From positions 1 to 7,980 of the forward strand of contig JAFRLP010000114.1 of assembly GCA_017431185.1 (NCBI GenBank): a stretch of DNA of 7,980 nt. Reading direction: 5' to 3'. The notes beneath the pieces are model-generated. The model ran no database searches. It was given only the letters and a program-made list of their open reading frames with translations, and had not been told where the DNA came from. Below are positions 5,305 through 7,980 of the stretch, piece after piece. Both the position numbers and the translations under genes were made by a program. Numbering within the stretch: position 1 is the first letter of the stretch; every line of letters begins with the position of its first letter. The stretch is from Victivallales bacterium. GTDB taxonomy: Bacteria > Verrucomicrobiota > Lentisphaeria > Oligosphaerales > Oligosphaeraceae.

Positions 5305-6435
5305 TCAACTGCGGCAGACATGAATGCGGAAGGCGTTGGGCACAGGGTGGTCGGAGATGCAGACCAGGCATCCTCCCCCGCCGGCGCCAGAGAGTTTCCA
5401 GCCGGCAAGGTCTTTTCCATGCTGGCTGATATATTCCTGAACCTGAGGGGTCATCATGCGGGGGAACATCGCCAGTTGCGCCTGGAAGGAGTCGGTGGCG
5501 GCCCTGCCCCAGGCAGCCACATCCTTGGACTGAATGGACTCCCAAAGGCGCATCGCTGCCTCCGCCAAACACTGCACGCCATCACGGGCAATGTGGGTTT
5601 CGGATAGCACGGAGAAGTCATCCTTGCGCGGCGGCAGCTGCACCAGATAAAGATGCCGTTCCACGAAATCGAGGATTTCTGGCTCCAGGCAGGAGATGAT
5701 GTTGACGGGCCAGAAACCGTGGTCGTAATCCAGCCGGTTCAGGCCAGGCAGAAGCATCCCCAGATGATCCTGCGACCCAGAGATGGTGGTGGAACCAGGG
5801 GGATTGTCGCAGCAGAACAGCGTTCTCGCCAGTTCAACGCGGTCTCCTTCAGGGATGGCGGTATGCCACAGCCGAATGGCGGTCTGGCGGGAGGATGTGG
5901 CCATGCCGGACCGGTGGTTGAACTCCAACTCCGGCTCGATGGAGAGCACCACCACCGAGCCTGGCGCCAGCGAGTTGCACATCGGCTGGTCAAGCCAGCC
6001 GCCGCCCAACTCCACACGGTAGGGAATCAGGCACTCCTGGCGCAAAGCCGTGGTGGAACGTGTCGGCAATCCCGGATGCGGTCGCCGCTGGCTCACCACC
6101 AGCCGAATGCCCAATTCACGGCAGAACGACTCCTTCGCGGGGGTAAAGCCATCTGTATTCACAAAGAAAATGTCGGGGCGAAGTTCACGCACCTCCTTCT
6201 CGAAGTCCATCATGCCGCTGCCCGAGTTGATCCAGGCATCCTTGACGCAGCGCAGTGCCTTGACCATATAAAGCCGTTCCGCCTCGGGATTGACGGTCTT
6301 GCGTCCCTTGAGTTCCAGAATCGTGCGGTCGGAACCCAAACCGACATAGAGGTCTCCGTAACTGGCCGCCTCCTCAAAGAAGGCGACGTGTCCGGAGTGA
6401 AGCATATCATAGCAGCCAGAGACAAAGACCTTCAT
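5305..6435 (-). CDS. Bifunctional nucleotidyltransferase / GHMP sugar kinase fusion
   Basis: A 376-residue two-domain protein. Residues 1 to about 133 form a cytidylyltransferase-like domain: strand 1 and the HxGH motif (MKVFVSGCYDMLHSGH, His13/His16), GLGSD at 32-36, and a closing RSTTALR at 126-132 like the KSTTxI motif of the HldE C-terminal domain. Residues from about 137 on form a GHMP kinase: motif 1 RVELGGGWLDQP (140-151), motif 2 SGMATSSRQTA (176-186), a GSQDHLG segment (220-226) like the GxQDQ segment of heptose and fucose kinases, and motif 3 LSGAGGGGCLV (348-358). Such a protein could phosphorylate a sugar at C1 and activate it as an NDP-sugar. That mirrors HldE, but with a GHMP rather than a ribokinase-type kinase and the reverse domain order. 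The substrate is unknown; heptose or a fucose-like sugar are candidates. It starts 35 bp after the epimerase stop, probably in one operon, and has no Shine-Dalgarno at a useful distance. Confidence 0.82.
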   Translation of the reverse strand: MKVFVSGCYDMLHSGHVAFFEEAASYGDLYVGLGSDRTILELKGRKTVNPEAERLYMVKALRCVKDAWINSGSGMMDFEKEVRELRPDIFFVNTDGFTPAKESFCRELGIRLVVSQRRPHPGLPTRSTTALRQECLIPYRVELGGGWLDQPMCNSLAPGSVVVLSIEPELEFNHRSGMATSSRQTAIRLWHTAIPEGDRVELARTLFCCDNPPGSTTISGSQDHLGMLLPGLNRLDYDHGFWPVNIISCLEPEILDFVERHLYLVQLPPRKDDFSVLSETHIARDGVQCLAEAAMRLWESIQSKDVAAWGRAATDSFQAQLAMFPRMMTPQVQEYISQHGKDLAGWKLSGAGGGGCLVCISDHPVPNAFRIHVCRS

Positions 6436-6470
6436 CGTTCAGCAGGGGAGAGATTCCTTTGAGCATTGGT

Positions 6471-7469
6471 TCAGTCCTGAAGATTTCGATAGTACCATTC
6501 GGCGGCCAGACGAAGGCCCTCGTGAACCGTCACTTCGGGACGGTAGCCGAGATATTCGCGCGCCCGAGAGATATCCGCCAAAGAGTGGGGAATGTCGCCC
6601 TGACGCCCGGGGCCATGAACGGATTCAATTGCGCTCAGTTCAGGGCGGAACGCCGACAGTCCGTCCCGCAAGGCCAGAAACAGCTCGTTCAAAGTCGTGG
6701 TCTGTCCGCAGGCGATGTTATAGACGCGGTTGAGCGCATCGGGATTGTCCACCGTCAAAGCCCGCAAGTTGGCCTGAACGACATTGGCGATGTAGGTGAA
6801 GTCACGCGAGATGGACCCGTCCCCATTGATGACGGGGCGTTCTCCCTTGAGCATTCTCATGGCGAACTGCGGGATGACCGCCGCATACGGGCCAAACGGG
6901 TCCTGCCGCTGACCGAAGACGTTGAAATAACGCAATCCCACAAAATCAATGCCGTAGAGCGCATGGAAATTGGCGGCGAGAAGTTCATCGGCATATTTGG
7001 AGATGGCGTAGGGAGAGAGCTGGCGTCCGACGTTCTCCTCGCGGGCGGGCAACGTCCGATTATCCCCATAAACCGAGGAAGAGGAGGCATAGACGATACG
7101 CACACCGCCTTTCTCCCGCACCGCGCTCACCAGATTCACGAACCCCTGGACATTGCAGCCAATGGTCTCGGAGGGATTGGCGATGGAACGCGGCACGCTT
7201 CCCAACGCCCCCTGATGCAGAACCGCATCTACACCATCCACGGCCTGGCGACAGCATTCCAGATCACGCAAATCCCCCTCCACCAGCCGAAAGGCAGGGT
7301 GGTTCAGAAAGGGAGCCACATTCTCACGCTTGCCGGTCGAGAAATTGTCCAGAACCGTCACACGGCACTCCAACGCCAGCAACTGCTCCACCAGATTGGA
7401 GCCAATGAATCCAGCGCCCCCAGTGACTAGGATGCGCCTGCCCGTCAATTGTTCGGAAAAATCCTTCAT
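6471..7469 (-). CDS. NAD-dependent NDP-sugar 4-epimerase (WbpP/GalE-like)
   Basis: Extended short-chain dehydrogenase/reductase of 332 residues that most resembles UDP-N-acetylglucosamine 4-epimerases of the WbpP/TviC type, which supply UDP-GalNAc or its uronic acid for surface polysaccharides. Visible motifs are GGAGFIGSN (17-25, NAD binding), LDNFSTGKREN (the adenosine-ribose loop), YASSSSVYGD (127-136), the catalytic YxxxK pair Tyr154/Lys158 in LSPYAISKY, and GLRYFNVFGQRQDPFGPYAAVIP (179 on), which is very close to WbpP and unlike typical UDP-glucose epimerases. GDGSISRDFTYI is the usual substrate-site segment. The ATG at 7469 is chosen because conserved sequence begins only 11 residues later; a frame extending to 7592 would add 41 residues unlike the family and would run through the AT-rich promoter region. 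No Shine-Dalgarno is present, and a promoter-like sequence ends only about 10 nt before the ATG. UDP-glucose or UDP-glucuronate as substrate cannot be excluded. Confidence 0.9.
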   Translation of the reverse strand: MKDFSEQLTGRRILVTGGAGFIGSNLVEQLLALECRVTVLDNFSTGKRENVAPFLNHPAFRLVEGDLRDLECCRQAVDGVDAVLHQGALGSVPRSIANPSETIGCNVQGFVNLVSAVREKGGVRIVYASSSSVYGDNRTLPAREENVGRQLSPYAISKYADELLAANFHALYGIDFVGLRYFNVFGQRQDPFGPYAAVIPQFAMRMLKGERPVINGDGSISRDFTYIANVVQANLRALTVDNPDALNRVYNIACGQTTTLNELFLALRDGLSAFRPELSAIESVHGPGRQGDIPHSLADISRAREYLGYRPEVTVHEGLRLAAEWYYRNLQD

Positions 7470-7479
7470 AGTATGTACT

Positions 7480-7507
7480 AATATACCCTTGCATCCCCAA
7501 AAGACAA
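7480..7507 (-). promoter_or_regulatory. Predicted promoter of the epimerase-kinase operon, near-leaderless
   Basis: The minus strand reads TTGTCT (7507-7502, 4 of 6 to consensus), a 16 nt spacer and TATATT (7485-7480, 5 of 6). The same -10 hexamer and spacing occur at the rubrerythrin promoter. Transcription would start at about 7473, leaving only a few bases before the ATG at 7469, which agrees with the absence of a Shine-Dalgarno. Confidence 0.42.
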
Positions 7508-7569
7508 ACAGAAGAAAATCATTTTGTCCCAAAGAGAAATCCCCGCAAAGGGGAAAAACACTGAACCGA

Positions 7570-7598
7570 TTGGCAAAATTTCTTTCAGACAATACATT
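7570..7598 (+). promoter_or_regulatory. Predicted sigma-70-type promoter of the glycosyltransferase
   Basis: TTGGCA at 7570-7575 (5 of 6 to TTGACA) and TACATT at 7593-7598 (4 of 6 to TATAAT) are separated by the ideal 17 nt. The start point would be near 7605, about 26 nt before the ATG at 7631. Confidence 0.5.
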
Positions 7599-7630
7599 AA
7601 CAGAACAATCCCCCTGACTGGCACTCTCCC

Positions 7631-7980
7631 ATGCGCATCACTGTCATCACCATCTGCTGGAATTCGGAGCGGACGCTGGAGCGTACCGTACGCTCTCTTC
7701 TGGCGCAAACCCGCCTTCCAGACGAATATATCCTGGTGGACGGCGGCTCCACGGACGGCACCCATGCCCTGGCCTCTAGTCTGGGCGAAGAACTGGAGAA
7801 GGCAGGTGTCGCCTGGCATTGGCTTGCACAGCAACGCCAGGAAGGGGAAGCAGGCATCCCCTCAGCCTGGAACCAGGGCATTCGCCAGGCCACTGGCGAG
7901 GTCATTGCGCTGCTCAACAGCGATGACTGGTATGAACCGAACGCACTGGAACAGGTGGTCTCTGCCTTTGAGGAGCATCC
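7631..7980 (+). CDS. Family 2 glycosyltransferase, N-terminal part (3' end outside window)
   Basis: Transfers a sugar from an NDP-sugar donor to a growing glycan; GT-A fold enzymes of this kind act on the cytoplasmic face of the membrane in lipopolysaccharide, O-antigen or exopolysaccharide assembly. The frame is open from ATG 7631 to the window edge, with 116 complete codons. Typical GT2 landmarks are visible: the first strand ITVITICWNSERTLERTVRSLLAQ, VDGGSTDGT at 36-44 (Asp37 and Asp42, nucleotide binding), a GIPSAWNQGIRQATGEV stretch (75-91) like the KGIxDAxNKGIxxATG signature, and the metal-binding NSDDWY at 96-101, which replaces the usual DAD or DDD with SDD as in many WcaA/WcaE-like members. 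An in-frame stop at 7598-7600 with no Met in between makes 7631 the first possible ATG. There is no Shine-Dalgarno; CTCTCCC directly precedes the ATG. It diverges from the epimerase operon and probably starts a polysaccharide transcription unit. Confidence 0.92.
   Translation, partial: MRITVITICWNSERTLERTVRSLLAQTRLPDEYILVDGGSTDGTHALASSLGEELEKAGVAWHWLAQQRQEGEAGIPSAWNQGIRQATGEVIALLNSDDWYEPNALEQVVSAFEEH

Larger units (their letters stand above)
7470..7630. other. Divergent intergenic region
   Basis: This 161 bp stretch between the 4-epimerase (minus) and the glycosyltransferase (plus) is clearly more AT-rich than its surroundings and carries promoter-like sequences for both directions. It also contains a small hairpin, TCCCC at 7540-7544 with GGGGA at 7550-7554 and loop GCAAA. 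I see no small gene or RNA gene in it. Confidence 0.7.

Noticed and set aside
4466..5323. Plus-strand frame of 285 codons across the repeats and opposite rubrerythrin
   Set aside because: It begins in low-complexity repeat sequence and is antisense to rubrerythrin, which has all its metal ligands and a strong ribosome binding site.
5653..6462. Plus-strand frame of 269 codons opposite the nucleotidyltransferase-kinase
   Set aside because: It is antisense to a gene with two sets of recognisable motifs, and its own translation resembles nothing.
6459..7430. Plus-strand frame of 323 codons opposite the 4-epimerase
   Set aside because: The minus strand encodes an unmistakable epimerase; this long open frame is its complement.
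7540..7554. Small hairpin TCCCC-GCAAA-GGGGA in the divergent region as a terminator or riboswitch part
   Set aside because: A 5 bp stem is weak, no gene ends here, and no conserved riboswitch core is visible.
7470..7592. Upstream extension of the epimerase by 41 residues to 7592
   Set aside because: The added residues are unlike the family N-terminus, cross AT-rich sequence with promoter-like elements and have no ribosome binding site.

Overview
The window looks like a chromosomal segment of a Gram-negative, rod-shaped bacterium with GC-rich genes. The reasons are a MreB C-terminus, an HldD enzyme for lipopolysaccharide heptose, a rubrerythrin typical of anaerobes or microaerophiles, and several surface-polysaccharide genes. 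A glycosidase-like protein beside a TIM-barrel sugar isomerase, and the scarcity of Shine-Dalgarno sequences, would suit the PVC group (for example Lentisphaerota, Kiritimatiellota or Planctomycetota). That placement is only an impression and cannot be proven from the sequence.

Layout. Plus strand, 1-4435: the 3' end of mreB, a sugar phosphate isomerase/epimerase, a 613-residue GH36 alpha-galactosidase-like protein that seems to lack both catalytic aspartates, and hldD. Gaps are 14-29 bp, so this could be one transcript. A 183 bp convergent gap (4436-4618) follows, holding 2.4 copies of a GC-rich 31 bp repeat and a separate 13-bp-stem perfect hairpin. Minus strand, 7469 down to 4619: a WbpP/GalE-like NDP-sugar 4-epimerase, an unusual nucleotidyltransferase-GHMP kinase fusion 35 bp downstream, and then rubrerythrin, which has its own promoter-like sequence and a good ribosome binding site. 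From 7631 on the plus strand a family 2 glycosyltransferase begins and runs off the window; a 161 bp divergent promoter region separates it from the epimerase.

How the genes may work together. HldD, the nucleotidyltransferase-kinase fusion, the 4-epimerase and the glycosyltransferase are all plausible parts of activated-sugar synthesis for the envelope. The fusion is the most interesting enzyme: it joins an HldE-C-like nucleotidyltransferase to a GHMP kinase related to the heptose/fucose kinases, giving the same two activities as HldE but with an unrelated kinase fold and the reverse domain order. The glycosidase-like protein and its isomerase neighbour form a pair of unknown purpose. I saw no CRISPR array, tRNA, rRNA, transposase or phage gene.
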